Shown here piece by piece: positions 49,795 to 58,316 of a DNA stretch of 64,000 nucleotides (its first letter is position 1; every line of letters begins with the position of its first letter). The notes beneath the pieces were generated by a model that worked only from the letters and a program-made list of their open reading frames with translations, did no database searches and was not told the DNA's origin. The stretch comes from Actinoplanes sp. M2I2 (GTDB taxonomy: Bacteria; Actinomycetota; Actinomycetes; Mycobacteriales; Micromonosporaceae). Where the stretch lies: the NCBI RefSeq assembly GCF_023544445.1, contig NZ_JALPVJ010000001.1:496001-560000 (forward strand), given 5' to 3'. The position numbers and the translations under genes were made by a program.

Positions 49795-50576
49795 CGATCG
49801 GCGACGCCGCACCCGGCCTCCCCGCCGACGAGTCGGGCGTTCGCTACGACCTGGACGGGCCGGTGGCAACGGTGACGTTGTCCCGGCCCGAGGTCCTCAA
49901 TGCGCAAACGCCGGCGATGTGGGCCGAGCTCGCGAACATTTCGCGGAAATTACCTGGCGACGTACGAGTCGTCATTGTCCGCGGCGACGGACGCTCTTTT
50001 TCCGCAGGCCTGGATCTGTCGGCCGCACGGGGCGAAGGCGATTCTTCACTTGCGAAGCTTTCGCAGTTGTCACCAGAGGAGTGCGCGGATCGGATTGCCG
50101 GCTTCCAGTCGGCGTTCACGTGGCTGCGTAACCCCTCGATCGTGACGATCGCGGCCGTGCAGGGACATGCGATCGGCGCCGGATTTCAACTCGCGCTCAA
50201 CTGTGACATGCGAGTACTGGCCGACAACGCGCGATTCTCGATGGCCGAGGTGACCCTCGGGCTCGTGCCCGATCTGGGCGGCACCAAGCGGCTCACCGAG
50301 CTGGTCGGGCCCTCCCGCGCGCTCGAGATCTGCGTGACCGGCCGGCGCATCGAGGCCGACGAGGCCGTACGCATCGGTCTGGCTACCGCCGTCGTGCCGG
50401 CCGCCGAGCTGGAGGGCGCCGTCGCCGACCTCGCCGCCGCGGTGCTCGCCGCCGATCGCGGCGCGGTCGCCGAGATCAAGGCGCTGCTGTCCGGGGCCAC
50501 CCAGCGAACGTACGCCGAACAAGACCGCGCCGAGCGCGAGGCGCAGACCCGCCGCCTGCGGGATCTGTCGGAATAG
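49791..50576 (+). CDS. enoyl-CoA hydratase/isomerase family protein
   Basis: 261 residues, crotonase fold. The oxyanion-hole segments are GRSFSAGLDLSA and VQGHAIGAGFQLAL. At the first catalytic-glutamate position the sequence reads FQLAL in place of the usual GxEL-type glutamate, while MAEVTLGLVPDLGGT keeps a Glu near the second position and an Asp that may substitute. So either hydratase activity is altered or another crotonase-type reaction is carried out. Coupled to the HTH gene. Confidence 0.87.
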   Translation: MTIGDAAPGLPADESGVRYDLDGPVATVTLSRPEVLNAQTPAMWAELANISRKLPGDVRVVIVRGDGRSFSAGLDLSAARGEGDSSLAKLSQLSPEECADRIAGFQSAFTWLRNPSIVTIAAVQGHAIGAGFQLALNCDMRVLADNARFSMAEVTLGLVPDLGGTKRLTELVGPSRALEICVTGRRIEADEAVRIGLATAVVPAAELEGAVADLAAAVLAADRGAVAEIKALLSGATQRTYAEQDRAEREAQTRRLRDLSE

Positions 50577-50668
50577 TCTCCTCACCACCCGGAGTTGTCA
50601 TACCCGCCGGGCAGAATCCTTTCTGCCCGCACGATGTGACACCGAGCCGAAACCCGGGAGGTGACGAG

Positions 50669-52600
50669 ATGAGCATGCCCTCGTGGTCCATGCTGCGCTC
50701 GATCCAGAACTCGGACCGGGTGGCCGAACACCGCCTCCGCCAGGGCACGACCCGGCGGATCCTTCGTTACGCCCGGCCCTACCGCCGGGACATCCTGGTC
50801 TTCCTCATCACCGTGGTGCTCGCCGCCGGCATCGGCGTCGCGACACCCCTGCTCGCCGGTCACGTGATCAACGCCATCACCGACGGCGACCCCGACGCGG
50901 CGTCCACCGTCATCCGGCTGGCCGTGATGATCGCGGTGCTCGCGGTCGTCGACGCGTTCCTGTCGCTGGCCCAGAGGTGGTATTCCGCCCGCATCGGCGA
51001 GGGCATCATCCTCGACCTGCGCACCAAGGTGTACGACCACGTGCAGCGCATGCCGTTGCAGTTCTTCACCCGCACCCAGACCGGCGCCCTGGTCAGCCGG
51101 CTCAACAACGACGTCACCGGCGCCCAGCGGGCCTTCACGTCCACCCTGTCCGGCGTGGTCAGCAACGTCATCCAGCTGGTGCTCACGGCCGCGGTGATGT
51201 TCAGCCTCTCGTGGCAGATCACCACGCTGTCGCTCATGATGCTGCCGCTGTTCATCATCCCGGCGCGCCGGGTCGGCAAACGCCTCGCCGAGATCACCCG
51301 CGAGTCGTACAACCTGGACGCCAAGATGAACGCGACGATGACCGAGCGGTTCAACGTCGCCGGCGCGATGCTGGTCAAGCTCTTCGGCCGTCCCGGCGCC
51401 GAGGCCGACCGCTTCGGTGAGCGGGCCGCCCGGGTCCGCGACATCGGCATCCAGCAGGCCATGTTCTCGCGCACGTTCTTCGTCGCGATGTTGCTGGTCG
51501 CCTCGCTGGCGCAGGCCCTGACCTACGGCCTCGGTGGCTGGCTCGCAGTCACCGGCAGCGTCACGGCCGGCACGGTGGTCACCCTGGCACTGCTGCTGAC
51601 CCGGCTCTATGGCCCGCTGACCGCGCTCAGCAACGTGCGGGTCGACGTGATGAGCGCGCTCGTGTCGTTCGACCGGGTGTTCGAGGTGCTCGACCTCAGG
51701 CCCGGCATCGAGGAGCGCCCCGGCGCCGTCGACCTGCCGGCCGGCGCCGGTCGGGTCGAGTTCCGCGACGTGCACTTCCGCTACCCCAGCGCGAGCGAGG
51801 TCTCCCTGGCCACGCTCGAGGATGTGGCGACCCTCGACCGGACGGAGAACGCGCCCATCCTGCGCGGGGTCGACTTCACCGTCGAGCCCGGCCAGATGGT
51901 CGCGCTCGTCGGCCCGTCCGGCGCGGGCAAGTCGACCACGTCGATGCTGGTCTCCCGCATCTACGACGTCACTTCGGGCGCCGTACGGATCGACGGGGTC
52001 GACGTCCGCGACGCGACGCTCGACTCCTTGCGCGACACGATCGGGGTCGTCACGCAGGACGCCCACCTGTTCCACGAGACGATCGCCGAGAACCTGCGAT
52101 ACGCGCGTCCCGACGCGACCGACGAGGACATGTGGGAGGCGTTGCGCGGCGCCCAGGTCGCTGAGCTGGTGGCGGCGCTGCCCGAGGGGCTCGACACGGT
52201 CGTGGGCGAGCGTGGCTACCGCTTCTCCGGCGGCGAGAAACAGCGGCTGGCGATCGCCCGGCTGCTGCTCAAGCGCCCGTCGATCGTCGTGCTCGACGAG
52301 GCCACCGCCCACCTCGACAGCGAGTCCGAGGCGGCGGTGCAGCGGGCCCTGGCCGTGGCGCTCGAGGGTCGCACGGCGTTGGTGATCGCCCACCGGCTCT
52401 CCACCGTCCGCGACGCCGACCAGATCCTGGTGCTCGACGCGGGCCGCGTCGTCGAGCGCGGCCGCCACGAGGAGCTCGTGGCCGCGGGCGGCCTCTACGC
52501 CGAGCTCTACCGCACCCAGTTCGCGGCCGCTTCCCCGGCGGCCACCTTCGCCGACGACGTCGAGATCGTCACGGTGCCGGCCGGCCAGATCGAGCCCTGA
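50669..52600 (+). CDS. ABC exporter, fused permease and ATPase
   Basis: 643 residues: six-span ABC membrane domain (about 30-330), then an ATPase domain with Walker A GPSGAGKST (near 421), signature FSGGEKQRLAIARLLL and Walker B IVVLDEATAHLD. The half-transporter type works as a dimer, usually exporting drugs, lipids or peptides. About 25 residues of linker (SLATLEDVATLDRT) interrupt the strand region just before Walker A, which is typical of a subgroup of actinobacterial exporters. ATG has GGGAGGTGA upstream. No partner gene is adjacent. Confidence 0.92.
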   Translation: MSMPSWSMLRSIQNSDRVAEHRLRQGTTRRILRYARPYRRDILVFLITVVLAAGIGVATPLLAGHVINAITDGDPDAASTVIRLAVMIAVLAVVDAFLSLAQRWYSARIGEGIILDLRTKVYDHVQRMPLQFFTRTQTGALVSRLNNDVTGAQRAFTSTLSGVVSNVIQLVLTAAVMFSLSWQITTLSLMMLPLFIIPARRVGKRLAEITRESYNLDAKMNATMTERFNVAGAMLVKLFGRPGAEADRFGERAARVRDIGIQQAMFSRTFFVAMLLVASLAQALTYGLGGWLAVTGSVTAGTVVTLALLLTRLYGPLTALSNVRVDVMSALVSFDRVFEVLDLRPGIEERPGAVDLPAGAGRVEFRDVHFRYPSASEVSLATLEDVATLDRTENAPILRGVDFTVEPGQMVALVGPSGAGKSTTSMLVSRIYDVTSGAVRIDGVDVRDATLDSLRDTIGVVTQDAHLFHETIAENLRYARPDATDEDMWEALRGAQVAELVAALPEGLDTVVGERGYRFSGGEKQRLAIARLLLKRPSIVVLDEATAHLDSESEAAVQRALAVALEGRTALVIAHRLSTVRDADQILVLDAGRVVERGRHEELVAAGGLYAELYRTQFAAASPAATFADDVEIVTVPAGQIEP

Positions 52601-53021
52601 CCGCCCACGGCGCCGGAGCTCCGGGAGGCCGGGCCCGGTAACCCGACTACTGCCGGTGCGCTGGGACAACTCGGTGACGGTGGACGGTGGACGGCGGATG
52701 GTCGCGGGTCGGCTCGGGCGCCGCCGAGATGGTCAGTGAGCTGGTCCGGGACTTTGCGGCCGCGCGGGCGTCTGGGCCATCCGGCGCCCGATCAACGCGT
52801 TGGCGCAGCGTGGCGATGTCTGCGGGCTGCCTTTGTGAGGGCGGAGCACCGGCAGGGCTTGCGACGCGGTCCGGCGGCCCCGAGCTACCGCAAAGCCGAG
52901 GCCGTCCCCGCTGGTCGTCCGGCCTGCTCCAGCACCGGGTCGGGGTGGAGTCAGCTCGCCTGGTGAGTGCTGTTGTGGAGCGAGGCGGTGCGGCCCCTTT
53001 CGCCTCGGCCGGGGACGGCTG
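52601..53021. other. 421-bp intergenic region
   Basis: Between convergent genes. No gene, repeat or clear terminator was seen; the open frames are without motifs or ribosome sites. Confidence 0.5.
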
Positions 53022-53579
53022 TCAGGCGGGGGTGCGGCCGCTGATCGCGAGGAGGCGCTCGAACATCTCGGCGTCGGCCGGGGCCTGAGCCTCCGCACCG
53101 AAAACGCCCATCGTGCGGCCGGTCGGCGCCATCTGCTCGACGAACGGCAGCAGCGCTTCGACGGCGGCTTCGGCCGGCCGGTAGGGCTGGCCCGTGGCCG
53201 TGGCCAGATCCCAGCCGTGCACGGTGAGGTCGGTCAGGGCGAGATTGCCGACCATCGGCTGAGGCATGCCCATGCCGGGGGAGATGCCGTCGAGGGCGGC
53301 CGGGTCGGACCAGGCGGCGATGAGACGATCGGTCTCGGCGGCGAACCGGTCGCGCCAGCCCTCGGCGAGGAAATCGGGCGTGCTGGAGAAGTCCATCGCC
53401 TCCTTCCGCGCGGCGGCCTGGAAGTTGACGACCACCTGGAAGAGGTGGTTGAGCAGGTCACGCACCTGGAACTCGGCACACGGCGTCGAGTCGCCGAGCT
53501 GGTCGTCGCGGATGCCCCGGACGATGGGGACGGTCCGCTCGGCCGCCGCTGCCATCAGGGTGCTGGTCTCCGTCGTCAT
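53022..53579 (-). CDS. TIGR03086 family DinB-like metal-binding protein
   Basis: 185 residues. DinB-like four-helix bundle with DSTPCAEFQVRDLLNHLFQVV (first His) and LALTDLTVHGWDLATATGQP (His and Asp), the signature of the TIGR03086 group related to mycothiol-dependent maleylpyruvate isomerases. Third such protein in this window. Function unknown. ATG start. Confidence 0.85.
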   Translation of the reverse strand: MTTETSTLMAAAAERTVPIVRGIRDDQLGDSTPCAEFQVRDLLNHLFQVVVNFQAAARKEAMDFSSTPDFLAEGWRDRFAAETDRLIAAWSDPAALDGISPGMGMPQPMVGNLALTDLTVHGWDLATATGQPYRPAEAAVEALLPFVEQMAPTGRTMGVFGAEAQAPADAEMFERLLAISGRTPA

Positions 53580-53683
53580 GGCCCCGACCGTAGCTAAAAC
53601 AGCACCTCTCTCGTCGCCCCGACACCCCGATCGAGTCAGGACCGGGGGTGCTCAAGGCACGGGGAACCACCCGGCCGGCGCGG

Positions 53684-54088
53684 TCAGTCGGCCACCCAGG
53701 CGGCGATCGTCGCTGCCGGCGGGGTGAGGGTGAACACGGCGTAGGCGGTGGTGAGCACGGCGGCCGAGACGCTCCACCAGCGCAGTCGGGCGGACAGGGT
53801 GCGGTACCGCAGCGCCGTCGCGCCGGCACCGAGGAGCGCCAGGGGGACGGCGAGCACTGCCCCGAGCAGAGTGATCCAGAAGCCGGGCACGCCGAGCAGC
53901 CAGCCCGGCACGATCCAGACCCACGTCGGCGGAGCAGCGTTGTCGCGCCAGAGATAAGGGATGACGGCGGCGGAGACATAGGCGGCGACCACGTACAGCT
54001 GGAGGGCGATCAGCGTACGCATGAGCACGGTCCTGCCGGCTGCCGTGGTGGCGGGTTGTGCGGCCGGGGTGAGGCTCAGGTCCGTCAC
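53684..54088 (-). CDS. hypothetical membrane protein, four spans
   Basis: 134 residues with four hydrophobic segments (about 22-42, 52-76, 72-92, 103-123). No motif I recognise. GTG start with AGGAG six bases upstream supports it as a real gene. It lies between two single genes on the same strand. Confidence 0.7.
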   Translation of the reverse strand: MTDLSLTPAAQPATTAAGRTVLMRTLIALQLYVVAAYVSAAVIPYLWRDNAAPPTWVWIVPGWLLGVPGFWITLLGAVLAVPLALLGAGATALRYRTLSARLRWWSVSAAVLTTAYAVFTLTPPAATIAAWVAD

Positions 54089-54210
54089 GCTTGCTCCTGT
54101 CGTGTGCGCTCGTCCAGCTCGCGCAGCGAGTCCGCCGCCTCCAGTGGAGAGTCGTGGGACAGCACGCTACCGGGCGTTGTCGATATTCGGCGGCTGTCGT
54201 CCGGCGCTTG

Positions 54211-54753
54211 TCAGGTCGCGGCGGCCCGTAGCTCGGCGAACTGGATGGCCAGGTCGCCGATCTGATATCTCGCGTTCAGGCCGCTCGGGTTGGGCAGGAC
54301 CCATACCGGGACGCCGCCGATCGCGTCGGGCTGCGGACCGATCGTGGCTTTGGGCCGGGCGAAGGCGGTGCGGTAGGCCGTGACGCCGAGGACGGCCAGG
54401 TATCGCGGGCGCCACCTGTCGGCCAGCGCGGCCAGGATCTCGCCGCCGGTGATCAGCTCGGCCGGGGAGAGCTCGTCGGCCCGGGCGGTGGCGCGGGCCA
54501 CCACGTTGGTGCTCCCGAGGCCGAGGCCGGGTAGTTGGTCCTGTTCGGACGGGTGCAGTTGGCGGTCGGTGAAGCCGGAGCGGTGCAGCGCCGGCCAGAA
54601 GCGGTTCCCGGGGCGGGCGAAGTGGTGGCCGGTCGCCGCCGAGTACAGGCTCGGGTTGATGCCGGAGAAGAGCACCCGGAGACCCGGGCCGATCAGGTCG
54701 GGAATGGTGCGGCCGGCGGCGGCCGCCACCTCGGCGGGGGTGGGCGCGGGCAC
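54211..54753 (-). CDS. mug: mismatch-specific DNA glycosylase (MUG/TDG type)
   Basis: 180 residues of the uracil-DNA glycosylase superfamily, Mug branch. Motif 1 is FSGINPSLYSAATGHHFARPGNRFWPAL (in part: SGINPSLYS), with the Asn characteristic of Mug, and motif 2 is PNPSGLNAR, which inserts into the DNA helix. Removes uracil or thymine opposite guanine, important in a very GC-rich genome. The GTG at 54753 lies six bases after TACGCT, so it is probably leaderless. Confidence 0.9.
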   Translation of the reverse strand: MPAPTPAEVAAAAGRTIPDLIGPGLRVLFSGINPSLYSAATGHHFARPGNRFWPALHRSGFTDRQLHPSEQDQLPGLGLGSTNVVARATARADELSPAELITGGEILAALADRWRPRYLAVLGVTAYRTAFARPKATIGPQPDAIGGVPVWVLPNPSGLNARYQIGDLAIQFAELRAAAT

Positions 54754-54824
54754 CGTACGAGCGTATCCACCGAACCGCGGACAACACCCGCCGGCCGGAC
54801 CGGCACCGACCACGCGGCCGGCAA

Positions 54825-54920
54825 TCAGAGCGCCCCGAGGTCAGAGCGCCCCGAGGTCAGAGCGCCCCGAGGTCAGAGCGCGCCGAGGTCACAGCGCGCC
54901 GAGGTCACAGCGCGCCGTGA
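54825..54920. repeat. six 16-bp tandem copies of the SDR gene 3' end
   Basis: Units of 16 bp (TCAGAGCGCCCCGAGG and variants) start at 54825, 54841, 54857, 54873, 54889 and 54905; the seventh, at 54921, is the 3' end of the SDR gene itself, with its TCA stop. On the gene's strand the units place TGA codons successively in all three frames (the fifth and sixth copies have TGT-like changes removed by a TCA to TCAC shift but keep TGA). Confidence 0.9.
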
Positions 54921-55682
54921 TCAGAGCGCGCGGAGGTTGCCACCGTCGACGGCCACCGTGCTGCCGGTCATGTAGCTGGCCGCCGGGGAGAGCAGGAACG
55001 CCGCGACCCGGCCGAACTCGGCGGGCTCGCCCAGACGACGCATCGGGATGCTCCTGGCGACGGCCGCCGCCGCGGCGGCCGGGTCGTCGGCGGCGGCGAA
55101 GAGCTCCAGGTTGCGGTCGGTCAGGAAGCGGCCGGGGAGCAGGTTCAGGATGCGGACGCCGCGCGGGGCGTACTCGTCGGCCATGTCCTTCGCGGCCATG
55201 GCCAGGCCGGGGCGCAGGCCGTTGGAGAGCCCGAGGCCGGTCAGCGGCGTCTTGACCGACGTGGACAGGACCAGGCCGATCACGCCGCTTTCGGGCAGCG
55301 CCGAGGCGAAGACGCGGGCGGCCCGGATCGAGCCCAGGAACACCGTCTCGAACGCGTTGCGCCACTGCTCGTCGTCCATCGCGGCCGCGGTGCCGGGGGC
55401 CGGGCCGCCCACCGAGATGAGGGCGCCGTCGAAGCGGCCGAAGCGATCGCCGGCCGTGTCGATCAGCGTGCGCGGGGTCGCGGGGTCGGTCAGGTCGGCG
55501 GTCACCCCCACGGCGTGCTCGGCACCGCCGAGAGCGTCGACGGCTTCCGTGACCCGTTTCTCGTCGCGCGCGGAGATCACCACCTTGGCGCCGTCGGCGA
55601 CCAGCGCCTTGGCGGTGGCGTAGCCCAGCCCCCGCGAGGCTCCGGTCAGCACGTAGACGCGATCAGCCAGTCCGAGATCCAT
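54921..55682 (-). CDS. short-chain dehydrogenase/reductase family protein, atypical active site
   Basis: 253 residues. NAD(P)-binding TGASRGLG is at residues 13-20, the second-strand SARDEKR suggests NADP, and the VDGG near the C terminus is typical. However, the usual catalytic Tyr-x3-Lys is not found: after the catalytic Ser region (LSTSVKTP) the aligned segment reads SNGLRPGLA, so Ser and Arg stand where Tyr and Lys are expected. It may therefore be inactive as an oxidoreductase, or belong to a known divergent subgroup. Its 3' end is reiterated downstream as a tandem array. Confidence 0.88.
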   Translation of the reverse strand: MDLGLADRVYVLTGASRGLGYATAKALVADGAKVVISARDEKRVTEAVDALGGAEHAVGVTADLTDPATPRTLIDTAGDRFGRFDGALISVGGPAPGTAAAMDDEQWRNAFETVFLGSIRAARVFASALPESGVIGLVLSTSVKTPLTGLGLSNGLRPGLAMAAKDMADEYAPRGVRILNLLPGRFLTDRNLELFAAADDPAAAAAAVARSIPMRRLGEPAEFGRVAAFLLSPAASYMTGSTVAVDGGNLRAL

Positions 55683-55706
55683 GCCCCGATCCTCCCATCG
55701 CCACGG

Positions 55707-56456
55707 TCAGCGGTGCAGGGCGGCGGCGGTCGCCGGGTCGGCCGGCAGGAACGACTCGATCGCCAGCTCGGACAGGGTGACGTCCAGCGGTGTGCCCAGA
55801 ACCGACGTGATGCTGAAGAAGGCCAGATCGTCGAAGCGCAACGGCACGACCAGCCCGTGCGGCGGCTCGCCGGCCGTGGTGGCGCCGCCGGGGTAGGCCG
55901 TCAGCTCGGCGTGCAGCTCCCGCAGCACCGGGTCGTTCGTGGCCTCCGCCTGCCGGCCGAGGCGGTGCAGCACGTGCGTACGCCACTCGGGCAGGTTGCC
56001 GATGCGCGGCGCCATGCCGTCCGGGTGCAGTGAGAGACGCAGGACGTTGACCGGTGGTTCGAGCAGCCACGGCGCGCAGCCGTCGGTGAAGCGGGCCACC
56101 GCGTCGTTCGCGTCGACCATCGTCCAGTGCCGGTCGATCAGCACAGCCGGATACGGCGCATGCCCGACCAGCACGTCCCGCAGCGACGAGAGCACCGCTG
56201 CGAGCGGCGGCCCGTGCAGAGCCGTTTCCCCGTACGCCGGTGCGAAGCCCCCGGCCAGCAGGAGCTCGTTGCGGGACCGCAGGGGCACGCCCAGCTCCTC
56301 GGCCAGCCGCAGGATCATGTCGCGGGTCGGCCGGGAGCGCCCGGTCTCCAGGAACGACAGGTGCCGCGCGGACACCCCGGCCCGCACCGACAGCTCCAGC
56401 TGGCTCAGCCGCCGGTCGGTCCGCCACTCCCGCAGGAGCCCGCCCACCGCGCTCAT
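55707..56456 (-). CDS. XRE family regulator with MmyB-like ligand-binding domain
   Basis: 249 residues. The N-terminal helix-turn-helix (SQLELSVRAGVSARHLSFLETGRSRP, in part GVSARHLSFLETG) is followed by a PAS-like MLTR/MmyB ligand domain with APYPAVLIDRHWTMVDAND. Members of this group often control a neighbouring enzyme. The ATG at 56456 has GAGGAGGTG upstream. Divergent from the NTF2-like gene; a palindrome ATTACC-N5-GGTAAT lies between them. Confidence 0.9.
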   Translation of the reverse strand: MSAVGGLLREWRTDRRLSQLELSVRAGVSARHLSFLETGRSRPTRDMILRLAEELGVPLRSRNELLLAGGFAPAYGETALHGPPLAAVLSSLRDVLVGHAPYPAVLIDRHWTMVDANDAVARFTDGCAPWLLEPPVNVLRLSLHPDGMAPRIGNLPEWRTHVLHRLGRQAEATNDPVLRELHAELTAYPGGATTAGEPPHGLVVPLRFDDLAFFSITSVLGTPLDVTLSELAIESFLPADPATAAALHR

Positions 56457-56530
56457 CCCGCACCTCCTCCGCGCGCAGGGAAGGTCGAGCTGCGCCCCCG
56501 CAGCGTAGGCGCGCACCGGGAAGCGCGGCC

Positions 56531-56547
56531 ATTACCTCGCGGGTAAT
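56531..56547. promoter_or_regulatory. operator-like palindrome between XRE regulator and NTF2-like gene
   Basis: ATTACC-TCGCG-GGTAAT, perfect 6-bp arms, in the 157-base divergent region. The likely binding site of the XRE regulator. Confidence 0.5.
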
Positions 56548-56613
56548 CGACCGGCGTCCGTCCGCGGGCGACAGTGATCGTCATCAGCGACTTTCGTCCG
56601 GGAGGACAGAACG

Positions 56614-56979
56614 ATGAGCGACTTCGACGCCCTGGTGGACCGCTACCTCGCCGTGTGGAACGAGCCGGACCCGGTCACCCGCCGCAAGGCTGTGGACGAC
56701 CTCTTCGCCGACGACGTGCGCTACGTCGACCCGTTGGCCGCGGTCGAGGGCCGGGCGGCGCTCGATGGCCTGATCGGCGCCGTGCAGCAGCAGTTCCCCG
56801 GTCACACCCTGACCGTCGGCGGGCCGGTGGACGGCCACCACGACCAGGTGCGCTTCACCTGGAATCTGGCCGCCGGCGCCGGAGATCCCCTGGTTGTCGG
56901 CTTCGACGTGGCCGAGCTGGACGCCGGCGGGCGCATCCGCCGGGTGCATGGCTTCCTCGACAAGGTGCCCGCTGCGTAG
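56614..56979 (+). CDS. SnoaL/NTF2-like small protein
   Basis: 121 residues. Cone-shaped NTF2-like fold pattern: MSDFDALVDRYLAVWNEPD, then RRKAVDDLFADDVRYVDP and a central strand run ending FTWNLAAGAGDPLVVGFDVAEL. Families of this type include ketosteroid isomerase and polyketide cyclases. GGAGGACAGAACG precedes the ATG. Target of the divergent XRE regulator by position. Confidence 0.83.
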   Translation: MSDFDALVDRYLAVWNEPDPVTRRKAVDDLFADDVRYVDPLAAVEGRAALDGLIGAVQQQFPGHTLTVGGPVDGHHDQVRFTWNLAAGAGDPLVVGFDVAELDAGGRIRRVHGFLDKVPAA

Positions 56980-57033
56980 CAGGGGCCCGGCCACGCAGAG
57001 CGACGCCGACGACGCATAGGCCCTGGGGGTACG

Positions 57034-57492
57034 TCAGGGCCGTCGCAGAAGCCAGACCCGGCCGGCCACTTGGAGGGCCGCGGCGCCGGAGGTGACCCGC
57101 AGGGCCGGCCCGCGGCGGGAGCGGGGCGCCGACGCGCCGTCGTAGTGCCAGGCGGCCTCGCGCTCGGCCAGCTCGGCGGCGGCCACCGACGGCAGGCCGC
57201 CCCGCCGGGTGAGGTCGCGGGCCAGGTCCCAGCCGTCGCGCAGCGAGCCCTGAGCCGGGCGGGCCGCGGCCCACGCGGCGAACTCCCGCTTCCACCGGTC
57301 GCCGAAGCCGGCGGCGAGCATCGGCCACTGCCGCGCGACCTCACCGGCCCGCTTGCGCAGCAGAGCCACCCTCGCCGCCTCGAACCGGAAACCGTCGAAG
57401 CCTTCGGGTACGGGTCGACCGGCCGTGAGCGCCGCTACAAGCGCGGCCTGCCGCTCGCCCAGACCGCCCGCCCCGGCCGGGGGAGCGGTCAT
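57034..57492 (-). CDS. SCO6045-like partner protein of the DUF692 enzyme
   Basis: 152 residues, basic, no signal or membrane span, no cysteine. A helical N-terminal part (LGERQAALVAALTAGRPVPEGFD) resembles the DNA-binding-like partner domain found with DUF692 enzymes, where such partners bind the substrate peptide for the oxidase; the C-terminal half fits the SCO6045-like domain. The ATG overlaps the DUF692 stop by ATGA, so it is made together with the enzyme. A substrate-presenting role is inferred from position, not from a motif. Confidence 0.75.
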   Translation of the reverse strand: MTAPPAGAGGLGERQAALVAALTAGRPVPEGFDGFRFEAARVALLRKRAGEVARQWPMLAAGFGDRWKREFAAWAAARPAQGSLRDGWDLARDLTRRGGLPSVAAAELAEREAAWHYDGASAPRSRRGPALRVTSGAAALQVAGRVWLLRRP

Positions 57493-58316
57493 GTGACCGA
57501 GGGGTAGCCGGAGGCCTTCGCGATGGCGTCCAGCTCGGCCGCCAGGGCCGCAGCCGGCGGGTAGTCGCCGTCGCGTTCGAGCATCAGGGCCGGTGGGCGC
57601 TGCCGCTCACACAGGGCCGTGACCAGATCGAGCACCGGCTCGGGGACCGCGTCGGTGTGGGTGTCGTGGTAGAGGCCCTGGTGTTCGGCGCCGCCGGCTA
57701 CGTGCACGTAGGCCACCCGTTCCAACGGCAGGTGGTCGAGCAGCTCGGCCGGGTCGGTGCCCCGGTTGCGGGCGTTGGCGTAGACGTTGGCCACGTCCAG
57801 CAGCAGCCGGGCGCCGGAGCGGTCGAGGATCTCGGTGAGGAACTGGGCCTCGGTCAGCTCGTCGTCGGGCCAGTCGAACAGGGCGGCGATCGGCTCGAGG
57901 GCGATCGGCACCGGCAGCGACGCCTGCACCCGGCGGACGTTGGCGACCACCGCGTCGACCGCCTCGCGCGTGCGGGGCAGCGGCAGCAGGTGGCCCGCCT
58001 CGATGCCGCCCGCCCGCACGAACGCGATGTGTTCGCTGACCAGCGGCGCCTCCAGGCGCGCAGCCACCGCCGCGAAGTGCTCGACCCGGGCCGGGTCGAC
58101 CGGGTCGGCGCCGCCCAGCGACAGCCGGACGCCGTGCGGGATCACGGTGACGCCGCGGTCGAGAAGCTCTTGCAGGCCGGGCGGCAGCTCGCCGTGGGCG
58201 TGCACCGACTCGGCGACGACCTCGACGAAGCGCAGGCCGGGCAGCTCCGCCACGAAGCCGGCGATCTCCGGCCGCCAGCCGACCCCCACCCCGTACGGGT
58301 CAGCCACCGCAGCCAC
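57489..58316 (-). CDS. DUF692 / MNIO family multinuclear iron oxidase
   Basis: 275 residues, a TIM-barrel of the DUF692 family, now called MNIO, which uses two or three iron atoms and oxygen to modify cysteines or other residues in ribosomally made peptides (as in methanobactin and bufferin pathways). Likely metal-binding sites are visible as HGVRLSLG, SEHIAFV, ALEPI, LLLDVANVYANA, YVHVAGG, HDTHTD and LERDGDYP. The GTG start lies inside the last codons of the upstream membrane-protein gene (17-base overlap); a second GTG at 58307 is possible. Substrate not proven; the Cys/Gly-rich tail of the upstream protein is the best candidate. Confidence 0.9.
   Translation of the reverse strand: MAAVADPYGVGVGWRPEIAGFVAELPGLRFVEVVAESVHAHGELPPGLQELLDRGVTVIPHGVRLSLGGADPVDPARVEHFAAVAARLEAPLVSEHIAFVRAGGIEAGHLLPLPRTREAVDAVVANVRRVQASLPVPIALEPIAALFDWPDDELTEAQFLTEILDRSGARLLLDVANVYANARNRGTDPAELLDHLPLERVAYVHVAGGAEHQGLYHDTHTDAVPEPVLDLVTALCERQRPPALMLERDGDYPPAAALAAELDAIAKASGYPSVT

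Noticed and set aside
52687-53088. A 133-codon plus-strand frame after the ABC exporter
   Set aside because: No motif or ribosome site; overlaps the antisense DinB-like gene end.
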